From Cerrena zonata (lineage: Eukaryota; Basidiomycota; Agaricomycetes; Polyporales; Cerrenaceae), in contig JASBNA010000026.1 of assembly GCA_038087015.1 (NCBI GenBank), forward strand, positions 186,001-250,000: a stretch of DNA of 64,000 nt. The letters run 5' to 3'. Below are positions 44,831 through 56,041 of the stretch, piece by piece. A program made the translations under genes and the position numbers. The notes under the pieces are model-generated. The model was not told where the DNA came from and made no database searches. It saw only the letters and a list, made by a program, of their open reading frames with translations. Position 1 is the first letter of the stretch. Each line of letters begins with the position of its first letter.

Positions 44831-46826
44831 ATGGAGAGGTGTCCGGCATCAAAGAGGAAGAGGATGGAACAGCGGCAACGAGAGGCTATTGAAACTAGAT
44901 TAAGAGCGCGAGGATTACATCTTGCACCTGGTACGTGTCGGTTATCTATTATATTCTTCGTGTATTGGTGGGGTGTGGTGTTTCGGTACGGCCCGTGGTC
45001 TCTTGACCACCGCTGCATTTATCATGGCGATTGTCAGTGAACTTGCAATAGTGGTGGCTCAAGGGGCTTGGCAGCTATCATTACCATTACTACTACTCCT
45101 TACACATAGCATTGACTTGCCATTTTGTTTTTGAATTATCTCTATAACATTGGATTGCGGCTAATCATTGGTTTCTTCTTCTTTTCAGTCCTTATCCCTT
45201 GTGAAAGGCCTCAATACCTGAGAGACCCTCAAGACATGAGTTTGAATCCAAGGAAATATGGTCAAATGAGACGTATGTTAAATTTATTTTATTATGATAT
45301 TCTTACCAATTTTAGTCTATGTTTTTTTAGAGAAAAAGGGGAAGAAGAGAACACAATTGGCAGTGAAACAATCAGAACATTGGAACAAATGGCCAGAGAA
45401 ACTAGCCAAGAAGGGTCTCACTCTGCAGGATGCTCTTGACTTCAACACAGGTATGTACTTGCCTTATTTTATTTAATGCTGAGTAACTAAAGTGATCATA
45501 TAATTTTTCTTGGTAGTCATCCATCGCATTCAGCATGAGGCCCACTTATACTTGATGTGGCCAGGCAGGGACCAGGATACAGGGACAGTTCTGATGGAGT
45601 GCTGGTTCCTGAATCTGGGGGTGACTGAGCTTCCATGCACCCCTCACTGGGCTGGAAACCAGATTCTAGGCCCAATAAAAAGGTGAAAAATCAGTCATAA
45701 AATGTAATGATTTTTAAGCAACTTTCCAGTCAAAAAAATAAAATAAAATTCAAAGTTTTGGTAGCATTTTGTAAATACAAAAATTAAATAAGATCTTTAT
45801 AGAATATGGAGCTTAAAACTGTAAATTACTACTGAAGACACATCTTTTTTGTAATAAAAAGGTAAAGTTTTAGATTTATCTTTTGCATACACAAAATATT
45901 GCAAGAACTTTGAATTTTATTTTATTTTTTTAACTGAAAAGTTGCTTAAAAATTATTACATTTTATGCCTGATCTTTCACCTTTTTATTAGGCCTAGAAT
46001 CTGGTTTCCAGCCCAGTGCCTGATGAAGGATGGTTCCTGGTCCCTATGCCCAGTGATGTACATGGGCTGCCTGAGTATATTGTCACCAGGCATGACAATA
46101 TCATCTATGCAGACATGCGGAGGATCTTGAAGGTGTCATTCAAGGGGTTTATGGATACTAAACCCACCACTGGAGGAAACCCTGCACCTGAAGTTGCCTG
46201 CTCAGACACCAAGGTGTTCCCCACCTTCCATATGGGTGGGTGGTCAAAATATAGTAAAGATATATTCCTCACTGGGGACTCTAAGAATCAAGATGAGGAG
46301 TTGACCAAGGCCCTCCACTCTCTTATGGGTACCTTAGGGAAGCTGGTCATTCCCAAGGTAGAAGAAACCCTATGCCCATTGCTGCCATCTCACTTCAAGA
46401 CCACAGACAGGTATGTGCTTTCCATTTATATGTTTCTGATAGGTTAACTGATTTTATTCCAGCGTTAGGAAATTGATACAAGAAAAATATCCCAAGATTT
46501 ATGAAGCTGGTGATCGGGTGTTTGACTTCCATGGGCTAGGGAATGCTCTTGCCTTCTGTTCTGGCTACTCAGACGGCATGCATATTGACTATGGGGACTC
46601 AAAGGAAATGGTAGCCATCATTCTGGCTGCTGGAGAGGCTGTAGTTCATTTTTGTATCCCCCAGCTTAATCTTAAAATCCCTCTGTACCCTGGACAGTGC
46701 CTGACAGTGTCTGCTCGCCTCCTCTCTCACTATGCCTACCTTTTTGAAGGCACAGGGGAGAGACTCCTTTTCAATTTCTTCACTGATGAGGGTTCTGTGG
46801 TTAAGATGAAGTGCCATGCCTGCTAG
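44831..46826 (+). CDS. TET/JBP-like 2-oxoglutarate Fe(II) dioxygenase-type protein, carrying a CACTA MITE
   Basis: Exons read 44831-44930, 45189-45272, 45331-45450, 45517 to about 46410 (interrupted by the MITE at 45645-46018) and 46463-46826, with clean GT-AG introns. The N-terminus is basic (KRKRMEQRQREAIETRLRAR), as is KKGKKRTQLAVKQ. The last exon has the double-stranded beta-helix signature: HIDYGD (metal-binding HxD), LNLKIPLYPGQCL, then LSHYAYLFEGTGERLLFNFF with the second His and the 2-oxoglutarate Arg. This spacing and the IPQLxxxxPLxPGQ block are what I recall from fungal TET/JBP enzymes, many of which are linked to KDZ transposons; known relatives oxidise 5-methylcytosine or thymine in DNA. 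All three metal ligands and the Arg are present, so activity is possible if the MITE is removed by splicing. The alternative is another 2OG oxygenase family. Confidence 0.6.
45645..46018. mobile_element. CACTA-type MITE family E (374 bp), inside an exon, with potential splice sites
   Basis: The ends CACTGGGCTGGAAACC and GGTTTCCAGCCCAGTG are exact inverses, and the inverted similarity extends for about 80 bases. CCT lies on both sides (45642-45644, 46019-46021), the 3-base duplication expected of CACTA elements. Removing the element and one CCT joins VTELPCTP to DEGWFLVP in frame. The left arm holds AAAAAG|GTGAAA (donor at 45683) and the right arm TGGTTTCCAG (acceptor ending 46010); this pair would also keep the reading frame. 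Confidence 0.85.
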
Positions 46827-46989
46827 TTTTTTATTTATCTCTTCATAAACTCAGTAACTTCTAGTATGGCTTTCTTAGATTACCTTTCAATAAATTTAAT
46901 CTGAGTTTAACTGGAAAAAAGGAGGGCAGGGATCTAAGTACCAGAGTACTGATGATCCCTGATCAATCTGGTGCATTTGAGTGATTGAA

Positions 46990-47072
46990 CCTGGCCAGTG
47001 TTTGAACCTTGCACCCCAAGATTGGCCTCCATACACATGAAGTGCTCAACCCATTAGATCACATACACTTGA
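46990..47072 (-). promoter_or_regulatory. tRNA-like Pol III boxes, possible SINE head
   Basis: On the minus strand, TGATCTAATGGGTT (about 47072-47059) resembles an A box and GGTTCAAACACT (about 47001-46990) a B box, 55-60 bases apart. The sequence between could fold like a tRNA variable region. No second copy is in the window. Confidence 0.4.
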
Positions 47073-47231
47073 CTCACCTTGTGCACCATAGGGTAATACT
47101 GGAATAGCTTAACTGATACCCATCTTAGCAATATGGGGTCACTCTGGGCCATATTATCTTAGTCAATATATATATAGGAAGCTAAAGTCCTTAATAATAT
47201 GGCGGCACATCCAAAGAAGTGTTCACATAAT

Positions 47232-50040
47232 TCAGTCACCCGGATAGTAATCACGATGAATAAGGATGAGGCCAAGCATACTGTCAATAAAGAGGTTAAA
47301 GATGTCATACAGCTTGCGTGAGATAAAGTGGGCCTTGGATGTATAATTTGGATATATAATGGGGGTGATTATTGACACTTTGAAGCCAACGATCAAGAAA
47401 TATGAGAGAACGATAGAGGATCTTGAAGCGGTCGCGAAAGCTAAGGGTACGGCTCTGCTGCGCATTAATGAGCTCCCCAATAACGAAGAGGTAGACAGTG
47501 AGGCCAACTTTGGTGTCCCTGTGCGTCTGTTGTTGCAAGTAATCGATGACAGCAGAGGAGAAAAGACGGGCGGCAGCACGGTCATCCTGTTTGTCAACCC
47601 CAATGATGTCTGCCCTGAGAAGCGGACTATTCTCAGAATCAACGATCTCCTTGAGTTGGCCGAAGTGTGCAATAGAGTTTCCAAGCACGGGTGTATGTGC
47701 TCCAGATTGAACACTTCCATTGTTCTTCCCATGTTTTCCATCTGTTCCGAGAACGCGAGGCTTCCCGCTCACAGGAAGCAGTGGTATGGTGACTGTAAAT
47801 GATGGAGTGCCGCCTGGTATTGGTGGTGGGAATGTCCGTTCACGAACTTGACGTAGAATCTGATGCTCCAGCCGGCGTTCAGTAGATGCTCCGTCGGGGG
47901 TATATGAGATGTGATGGATGTTGAGTTTCTATAGACGTAGTTCAATTTCATCATGTCATGAGCGGATCTCCTGAGCGGTTGACGTTGATTTGATTGCCAT
48001 AATAGCTACGAGAATAGGTAGTATATTAGAAATCGGGATGGCAATGAGCCATACACGAGCCTGAAAGTAGAGGTTAGAGCTGCTCGTAATAAAATATATC
48101 TGAATAAACCTTCTCAGCTATGTTACTTTGCTCCTCTCTGACTAATGCCGACAATTCTTCATAAGTCCGAACTCCGGTACTCGGCTATGAACACCAGCAA
48201 GCTTCCAGCAGTCGTCAGCACCATCGTGGTAGGGACGTAATGTCTTGTAAATTTTGGTATCATCAACACAAAGCAGAGCTGGTTTCCCTAACCAGTTAAT
48301 CACGTGGAGAAATTCATCAGGAAAAGTGCATTTTGATCTGAGAGCGTCTGAGGAGTCCTGAGAACACGCTCTCAGACGCGCTCAGGAGCCTCAGATGCTT
48401 CAGCCTCAGAGATTACAAAAGCGCGCTTTCAGAGGTCAAAAGCCGACCACGAAAACACAACCTCCCTCACATTGAATATTCACCAAAACTTTGCTATATA
48501 CACCCATAGACTAGACAGGATTCATATTCTTCAAAAATAATTTGAGTCTCTTTGGTCGCTGTAGTCTCATAACTGTTTTCCTTGGGCGGCTAAAAGCATC
48601 TCAGTACTCTCAGACCTCAGGAGTACGCAGAAAAGCTGATGGCCTTGTGCGAGGCGACTGAAGTTGATGTCCTTAATACCAGCGGCAAAACGAGGCAGCT
48701 TTGAGCGGATAACTCTGAAACATCTAGGTTAGCTTGATTTAAATTTGGTGCGATTAAAGAGCCATACCCTATGCTATGTAGCGATCGACTAGTAAATGCA
48801 GCACGACATGCGCGGTAAGCAGCAGGTGAGATTGTTGCCAGCATTGTACAGAAGGCATAAAATTCTTCGGAATATTGCATATTCCGAAGGCTTAATCCCT
48901 TGAAGTTTCGCTCCTCCATTTTCATCATCGCTTTCAGCAAGCCCAAAAGAGCAGATATATCATCATACCTCCCGGGCACCGGGTGCTTTGCAAGGACAAG
49001 CCACCTTGAATTTCCCTATGATCCAGAGCATACTTATGAGCAGCGGTTGGTTATACGAGAGAGTAAATACAAACGCATCAACATAAAAAGCTCATGAACG
49101 TCCTTATGGCGTAGAAAGATTTCACCAAAAACTTCGCAACAATACCGATTTGAAGTGTGCTTTTAATTCATAGATAGGGGGGTGTCTGAGAGCGTTCTGA
49201 AAAGTCTTCAAAAGTAAGACCAGTCCGCATGCCGTAAAACAACCAATAATCCCATCCAAGGAGACAAGTCCCCGTTTGTAACACTTGGGAGAGTACACTG
49301 CTAGAGACATATGGTCATTGATCCAACGAGCCTCCTGGTATCCAGCATCTTGAATAAACTTCTCTAACACCTTCGATGAGAGTGTTGGCATAACAGTAAG
49401 GACCCATGCTTTGAGAATGTGATAAGGAGGAACCTCACCACTACGGCGCGATGTCCGAGAGAGATACAGTGTAATCCTCTGATGGTCTAAGTCGGTGAGA
49501 TCGGGACATGGGGTAGTCTGTCGAAAAATGAGTGGATTATGGGATGGTGGTGTTGGAGTATCAGATATGCGGGTGAAGAATGTCGTTAGAGGTCGTTCGG
49601 TATGGGTTTTCTTGTTGCATTTCTTGCTGTTATTGAAATGGTCCTGGAACCGTTGGACATCATAAGTCTACCCAGTGCGGCTATCGATTGATTTACCATA
49701 GCGACCACATCGAACACGGCCAAGATGGGTGGGATCAAACAGAGCTGTGGGGTCTATTGTCACAATTTTCCGCCGGAATCGAAGGGAGCATATGTCCTGT
49801 ATGGTCAATGACAGCGTGAGCGGGATCAATATGTGTACATAAACACCCAAAAAAGGAAAGTTACATATCCCAAGGCGTCCGCGGTCTCTGTTTTCTCATC
49901 AGAATCTAACGGAGCCGATGCATCGAGTATATTCTCATCAAAGTCGACGCTGCTCTCTTGCGCTTCCAAATCACTTTTTTCGGCAACTACCATTTCTTCT
50001 TGCTTAACCTTGTTGTAAACTACTCTTATCTCATCCTCTG
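47232..50040 (-). pseudogene. Large multicopy transposon-associated protein (Agaricomycete type), broken
   Basis: The minus strand encodes, in order, an acidic exon (50040-49860, ELSEDEIRVVYNKVKQEE), IVTIDPTALFDPTHLGRVRC, PCPDLTDLDHQRITLYLSRT, EARWINDHMSLAVYSPKCYK, RYDDISALLGLLKAMMKMEE with LRNMQYSEEFYAFCTMLATI, NWLGKPALLCVDDTK, HISYTPDGASTERR, VLGTDGKHGKNN and HFISRKLYDIFNLFIDSML. This succession matches a very common multicopy protein of mushroom genomes that I recall only as hypothetical; the spaced DDTK and DGKH blocks make a DDE-type transposase core plausible. A family-D MITE (48315-48641) interrupts it between LAQG and EFLHVINWL. The frame shifts near 47370, and stops occur near 47965-48000. 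The gene ends early at 47232. It is therefore inactive. Confidence 0.6.
48315..48641 (+). mobile_element. MITE family D, copy 3 (327 bp), inside the transposon gene
   Basis: It is nearly identical to the other copies, with a two-base insertion at TAGACTAGACAGG. The ends are CATCAG and CTGATG. The flanks (GAAATT and GCCTTG) show no TA duplication. Confidence 0.85.
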
Positions 50041-50138
50041 ATAATTCTACACCCCATCAAATCCTCCGAATCGGCATAACTGGTGGTACATGGGGGAATC
50101 AACCACTGGAGCTCGCTTCCTGGGATCCATTGAGAAAG

Positions 50139-51114
50139 TCAACGTTTGATGTTGACTATCACTGCCTTGATGTGTGGACGTGTTACAGATGGATGTGAAT
50201 CGCCGAATGCAATGGATAGGCTCGGTACGTCTACCTTCACCGCAATCCAATACACATTGTTGATATTCATCGGAAACATGAGTAGTTTAATGGTCCCATC
50301 TTGTAGCTTTCTTTCTTCCGTAAAATGTGGAGGCAGGTCCATCCAGACTGATGATTGCCTGACCAGGATCAGGGTTGCAAGTGTAAGTACTTGACTTCCA
50401 ATGCTTGCTTTGCTGATAGTCAGCCCGTACAACGTCAAGCATACAAGCAAGAGCAGTATCTGTTAACCAACAATTTGATCGGAGCCCTCCAAACCCATTT
50501 GTTGCAGATTCTCCACGACGCTGGATTCCGGGGAGTCCTGATAACCATAGACATGAAAGGAACGCTGTCTCGATACCTGTTGTGTCATCGCGCGGCCATT
50601 CTTTGTCAAGTGAGGCGTTGTAGATCGAACCGTGCCGCTTCTCCCACGTATCTTGATTCCTTTTGAGGTCGTATCCCAGCTTGAAAGCACGAGCAAGATA
50701 AATAGGTAGGCGTACACCTCCACGGTATGGGTCAAATATTGATTGACACCCCTCGCTAGTAGATTCGGCCAGAGCATCAATGATGTACCGGCATGTCTCT
50801 CGGTTGGGCAGAAAAACATGTGAAATATCTTTGGGCCCAATCACAGTCGGTTTGTCTTTGCCATACCAGTCTCGTGGGTTTGAAAAATGGATCTTCTGCC
50901 TTCCGGTTTGGTATGACCGTGGTGCTGGAAGTGCGTGAAGCTTTCCGATGGCCAGAGTGGGCTCGATATGAACTGCTGCAAGTATCTGACTTGAATTTGT
51001 ATCCATATCATAGGCGATAGTTATGCAAGCAGTAGAGAGGCACTCCGAGCCACTATCAATAGAATTCCTTAGCGCCATTGTAAACTCATGTTCAAGGTCC
51101 GAAAACTTGTACAA
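50139..51114 (-). CDS. Ulp1-like (C48) cysteine protease, transposon-associated
   Basis: From the start at 51114 (MYKFSDLEHEFTMALRNSID) the first exon runs to 50391. An intron at 50390-50348 (GTACTT, CATCAG) joins KHWKS to WMDLPPHFTEERKLQDGT, and the frame stops at 50139. CWLTDTALACMLDVV resembles the Ulp1 substrate-groove block (usually WLSD/WLND), and NVYWIAVKVDVPSLSIAFGD matches the block with the catalytic HW and Asp. Here the His position reads Tyr (VYW), and no downstream Gln/Cys block (QxxxxxCG) was found before the stop. Such proteases deSUMOylate proteins in the host, but many are transposon-borne. With His and Cys missing it is probably inactive or truncated. It is head-to-tail with the transposon gene to its left, 99 bases away. 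Confidence 0.55.
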
Positions 51115-53166
51115 TGCAACATATAATAAACATTAATGCCCCATACTATCCTATCTATTGAAAAGCGTTCTATGTTGGATGCTTTATCGATAAATCAAAA
51201 TTGACAAAATGATGGATTGGGAGCAAATCGGTTTCGGTCTTCAGGCTCGAAGTCCGAGGCATATACCTTTCTCTGGGCATTTGACCTACAACTAAGTAGT
51301 AATGTACCATTTTTCGGACATTAACAGCATGCAAGATGGATACCTGAAAATGCTATTTTGGCGGTAAATCGGCATCAAAGTTCCCCCTGGGCCGGGGGTC
51401 TATTTTTCGGGCATGAGAGTTTAGGCGCCATATGAGGGGGTCCTGCAACCAAGATGGTGAGTGGGAGCAGGGGAGGAGGGGGGGGGGGTTTATTGCGTTT
51501 GCGCCTTGGAGGAAAAATTAGAAGGGGTATAAGCTACGAAGATTAGATTAGAGGTGATATCTATCTATTATACAAAAGAGAGTGGTCTCCGAGATCCCCG
51601 AGACAAAGAGGCCCTCTGATTGGCTGATACTTATTACCTCTCCCACGCTCGACCTAACCCTATGTACGAACGTTCCTATGTTCCGAGCCTGCTCACTACC
51701 ACATCGTCCTCTGCTTTCTTGACTCAACGATGTCCTTTATATATCTCTTGAATCCTGAACATGAACTTGGACCAATCAATCCGACTCTCTGGGATCTTGA
51801 CCTTTTTACAGTCGTGATATTGTTGTAACCCACGGCGCCATTAACTGCCCACCTAATTGGGCTTTTCGTGGTTGACCACCGAAGGGTGCAGTACAGTGTA
51901 TCCCTACAAGAGGCAAGAATACCCTATTCTCCCTATGCCATCCCAAGCTCCAATAACGGTCATATCTGTCTTTAGATATCACCAATACCTCCTCGCTGAA
52001 GCTGTTGCCAATGCTCCGTCTCGCTGAGAAGAGGAATTGTACCCCGGGAGTCATGTTTGAGGCAGACGTTTAGCTTTCCTCATGCAAAAGGGTACAAATA
52101 TGGGGGTCGATGACCTCTATTACTCAAACAGTCCCTCCGCCGATTTCAAAGCCTTCTACAATATTTGTTATTGATGCTTGATTGATGCTTGAGACAACAG
52201 CCTAGAATGGACTCTGAGCTACTAGCCCGCAACAAACATCTATGAGAAAACTTGGAGGTGAGGTAATATAACTGCTTCTCTTTTACCTGTCTGTTACTTG
52301 GGGTTGGCTCATGTCTTCCATGTGGACGCCTCCATATCCTCTGCACCCTGTCTCGAAGATACTCCTCTACCTGTTTCTCACTTCAGTCCACTCTCAGAAG
52401 TTGATCAGCTTACATTCATGTTCATATTTTTACCGTATATGGATAATATATATATCTTAAATCACAATAATGAGAACCACTGACATTGGGTAAAACACCA
52501 GATACCTCACCCTAAGCGACAGAGCTGCCGGTCCCAAACCGGCAGCGGAGGAGCGTCTTCAGATGGGAGTACTATGCGTGGTAACTTCAAGTGTGTTTCA
52601 TTTTGAATTCGAACATTTTACCTTATCATCTCTACATCCCCCATAAATTGGGATTGCAAGTGCTGGTGAGTGATACTAAGCTCGCTAATCTATATGAGTT
52701 CAATGTTTGCAGTGGACAAGTACAATCATATGTAACTAATTACGCAGTTATCGTGCAGCCGCACGGGTTCCTGCTAGTAAGTTAATGTAAGGTCGAGGAA
52801 ATGAAGTGACGGTCTGGGTATGAAGGGGACGGCGGGTAAGATGGCAGAAAATGAAAGGTGAACGACTGGGTGGACGAGGATTGTGAGAGCGTATGGAAGT
52901 GAGGGTAGCAGGGGGTCGGGCTGGAGCAGTTGGAGACGAGACTTGTTGTGGTAGGAGGGAAGGGGAAGGCGAGCGAGCACAGTTGTGGTGATGGCATTGG
53001 TTGGTTGAAGGAGTTTGTGAGCGTTAAGCGTGAGGGAGCCATGCGAGGCGAAAAAGAAAGAGAAGCGGAGAAGAAATAGAAATAGGAAAAGAAATGGAAA
53101 CGAGGTGAACGTAAGCGAGGGAGGTAAGAGGGGTGTAGCAGGGGTGTAGCGTATAAGGAACGTAGA
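51115..53166. other. Intergenic, low-complexity pieces only
   Basis: A run of 13 or more G lies near 51475-51490. A hairpin GCCGGTCCCAAACCGGC lies at about 52528-52544. From 52790 to 53160 the plus strand is purine-rich (GGAAGGGGAAGGCGAGCGAG), and its complement gives Ser/Pro/Leu frames that are unlikely to be genes. Confidence 0.35.
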
Positions 53167-53723
53167 TTTGGGTAAGATCCTTTGGTTAGATCACCTCAAG
53201 GTCCTATATATCACCTATAGACTACAATTTGCACACGCCGAGGGGGATGATCCATTGTGTTGCGATATTTTGATTCTGACGATACGGTGGTCTATAGAAG
53301 GAAACGGTAGAGGAGCATGAAAAGTAGCCGAGAGCGTTGGAAAGTGGGAGGGTTGGACAGTCAGGGAAGAGCTTGCGAATGGAAAAGAACATGGAGGAGA
53401 GACAACCCCATTTGTCAAGCGATACTCTCCGTTACAGGGCCTTCATGTTGGTGCCGGGAGGATGCGGTCATAGTATCTCTAGTCAACCTTGGAAGGCATA
53501 TAGCACCTTGTATGTAGGAGTTGATCAACAACCATGTCATTTAAAATGCAGCACCTCTATCATGCATCGCAGTACTGGCATTATATAAGGTGGCATTACA
53601 CGACTACATAAGGGCTTAGTATTATGAATCGCAGTACCGGCGCTCGAGGTTCGGCACTTGAGGTTCGGCACTTGGACTCGCAAGATCCTTGAAAGTTGAG
53701 TACAGCGCGGCACACTATCTAAA
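53167..53723 (-). repeat. 557-bp dispersed repeat, copy 2 (inverse of 4449-5008)
   Basis: From TTTGGGTAAGATCC to GCGGCACACTATCTAAA, this is the reverse complement of 4449-5008 with small indels. It lies just upstream of the Helitron relic, and its other copy lies just downstream of the OrsD-like gene. Confidence 0.75.
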
Positions 53724-53964
53724 GATATCACATCCCGCATACAGAATCCATATGCCCTTGATTCATATATGTCGTTCGAATCCTATAAAGTCTGGCAAAT
53801 TGATCGCCATCCAACTCTCCATCAGGGCTAATTCTCATGCATCTAGATCATCACCGATAAAAAGTGCGAGAGTCAAACTCTAGCCTAAGCTGCAGTCTAC
53901 ATCAAGCCGCATTCCTCACCGAGGGCGGTAACCTTAGAGGTCTGCTACTGGTAGTATGGCGTGA

Positions 53965-55690
53965 GTGATTGGGGGTCGTCTCGCTACATTCCAAGGGGTT
54001 GTTCAAGCTGCCGTAATACTAGATGCTACGTCCGTAAAGGCTATGCCTATAGGTACCGAAGTGTCTTATTCGCGACCACCCAACCCAGATAGTGAGAATT
54101 ATTGGAATGAGATAGAGGACTTAGAGCTTCAGGTGATGCGTACAAAGCAAATGCACACATGTGGACCTAGATGTCGAAAAGTTGACAAGCATGGCAGCGT
54201 GTCCTGCAAGAGAGACGTGCTCCGTGGCCACTCTCGGAAGATGTTGAGGTGAAGGAGACAGGAAAGTGGGGACCTATGAGAATATATGCATTTTCAAACC
54301 AGGAGATTTCAACAAATCTACGTTACAACAATAACCTCAAGATATTGCTCAATGATCCCAAAACTCTAGGCTTGTCTTCTACATTCTCAACTGTGTGGTG
54401 GGGAAGCAGGAACGCACTCACAACATGTCAGCTCTACTTAATCGAGCCACATCTTACCATCATTCTAATAACACATATGTGGACAATCTGGTAGAAAGCC
54501 ATCGCCTCCTTCTCTTCCGCTATGCAAATATTATTAACGAGCAACAAGACCTTCCGTTAACAATGTGGATGTCGTATCTCGTGTGGAGGGGAGATGTTTA
54601 CTATTCACATAAATATGACCCTCTATACTGGACAGTCGTCCTTCGAGCTTTAGTGCACCAGTTCCCTGAGCTGTCGAAAGTAGCTCAACGTGAAAAGTAT
54701 GGGTATTCTTCTATCTAAGCAATATATACTAATGAGATGGTTAGGATAAATGATGATGACGTTCCGAATATAAACAGAGTCACTGTTACCAATGGAGGAG
54801 ACACAGACGCTGCACATAGCCGGGAAGAAGATGTAAGTCGCGTACCAAATTCATCATATCGTAGGCGGTAGATTCTGCCGTTAGGGACTACATGCATCGT
54901 GGCAGCGAGATGGCAAATTGGAACCTTGTACAGTTTTGCACTGATTTATATGAAGACAATTCAGCATCTCGAGCGAGAAATAAGGTTTCATACTCAGCCT
55001 CCTATCCTCAACAGGGTCCATGTTATACGTTATTTTGAGCATAGATGTCCGCTAAAATTGGTTGGGCGAAAGCTTCCTTGTGAAGATAGCAAAGACAACC
55101 ATAATTTGATGTCGCTGAAAGTGTAGCGCAACTTCTCGGATCTGCGAGGCGATGCGACAAGCTGGGGGTCAGCATACATGACTTTTGTCAAAACAGCTCC
55201 GCAACATGTTCGTAACATGATATCAAATATACATCAACAGTATTGAAGCGAGGATGCAGCAGCCTGTGAGAGAGAAGAGGAAGAAAGCTGAATTGACGGT
55301 CACTCGGCGGCCAGGAGTGAAGGAGACGAGGACGCTACTTATGACAATGACCTGTCAACCACTGCTACCGTCCAGGTAACAGAGGGCATGATATGTGGAG
55401 TGAAGGAACAGCATTGCGCACCAGCTGAACGATGTCATGCTCTAGCAGCTGTAGTTATAAGTCATGAGCATAATATGTTCACATTCACACCCGCCAATCA
55501 TATACAGTGCACTGCTCATGTTGCTACAAACGCAGATGTTGCATCAACGCACGTATGGAAGCAAACAATAGAGGGGGAGCTAGCTAATATCGGTAGCAGA
55601 GATCAAGCTATACCTGTACACTTGGAATCAGGCGGTGTCGAGATCATCAACTCAGCCAGTTTTCAAGTTGCAGCAGAAGTTATTCCGTAG
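53965..55690 (+). pseudogene. Helitron Rep/helicase protein relic (region between Rep and helicase)
   Basis: The blocks MHTCGPRCRK...SCKRD (Cys/His segment, about 54155-54215), TGKWGPMRIYAFSNQ, LRYNNNLKILLND (54260-54350), NMSALLNRATSYHH, RLLLFRYANIINEQQDLPL with MWMSYLVWRGD (54425-54600) and AVRDYMHRGSEMANWNLVQF (about 54870-54930) follow the order seen in Helitron proteins of fungi. A last block, NFSDLRGDATSWGSAYMTFV (about 55133-55195), also fits. They lie in different frames, with only some joined by plausible introns. Neither the Rep HUH motif nor helicase Walker motifs were found. A further frame at 55388-55690 (LAAVVISHEHNMFTFTPANH) is of unknown origin. Helitron ends (TC and CTRR with hairpin) could not be placed. 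Confidence 0.7.
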
Positions 55691-56041
55691 AGAATAAACT
55701 TAAACAAGAAACATAACAAGTATATATGTCCACAGCAAAAGGGAAATGTAAGTGCAATAATGGACATGCAAGTGCTGAAAGGGGGAGATGAAAGGTCACT
55801 AGGCGCGCGTCTTGTCTCCTACACCCATCTTCCGGACTATTCCCACGGTCCATAGGCCCAAGGAGAGTACCCTACAGAGGTCGATCACCACATACACCCC
55901 CAGAGATTAGTGTATCCTCCGAGCATGCTCAGCCAAAAGCATAACCTGAGCGTGACCCGGGTCACTCTCGCGGTGTACGATGCGCGTGACCCGGTCCTAT
56001 TTTAGAGGCATTTCGCCGGGAACAAGCATGAGCAACATTTT

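Noticed and set aside
45942..46130. Separate small gene overlapping the MITE right end
   Set aside because: The frame begins inside the MITE and is antagonistic to the clear dioxygenase frame.
51470..51492. G-run as a regulatory quadruplex
   Set aside because: A single homopolymer-like run without spaced G tracts; it could also be a sequencing artefact.
52774..53042. Minus-strand Ser/Pro/Leu-rich protein
   Set aside because: Composition is explained by the purine-rich plus strand; no introns, motif or paralogue.
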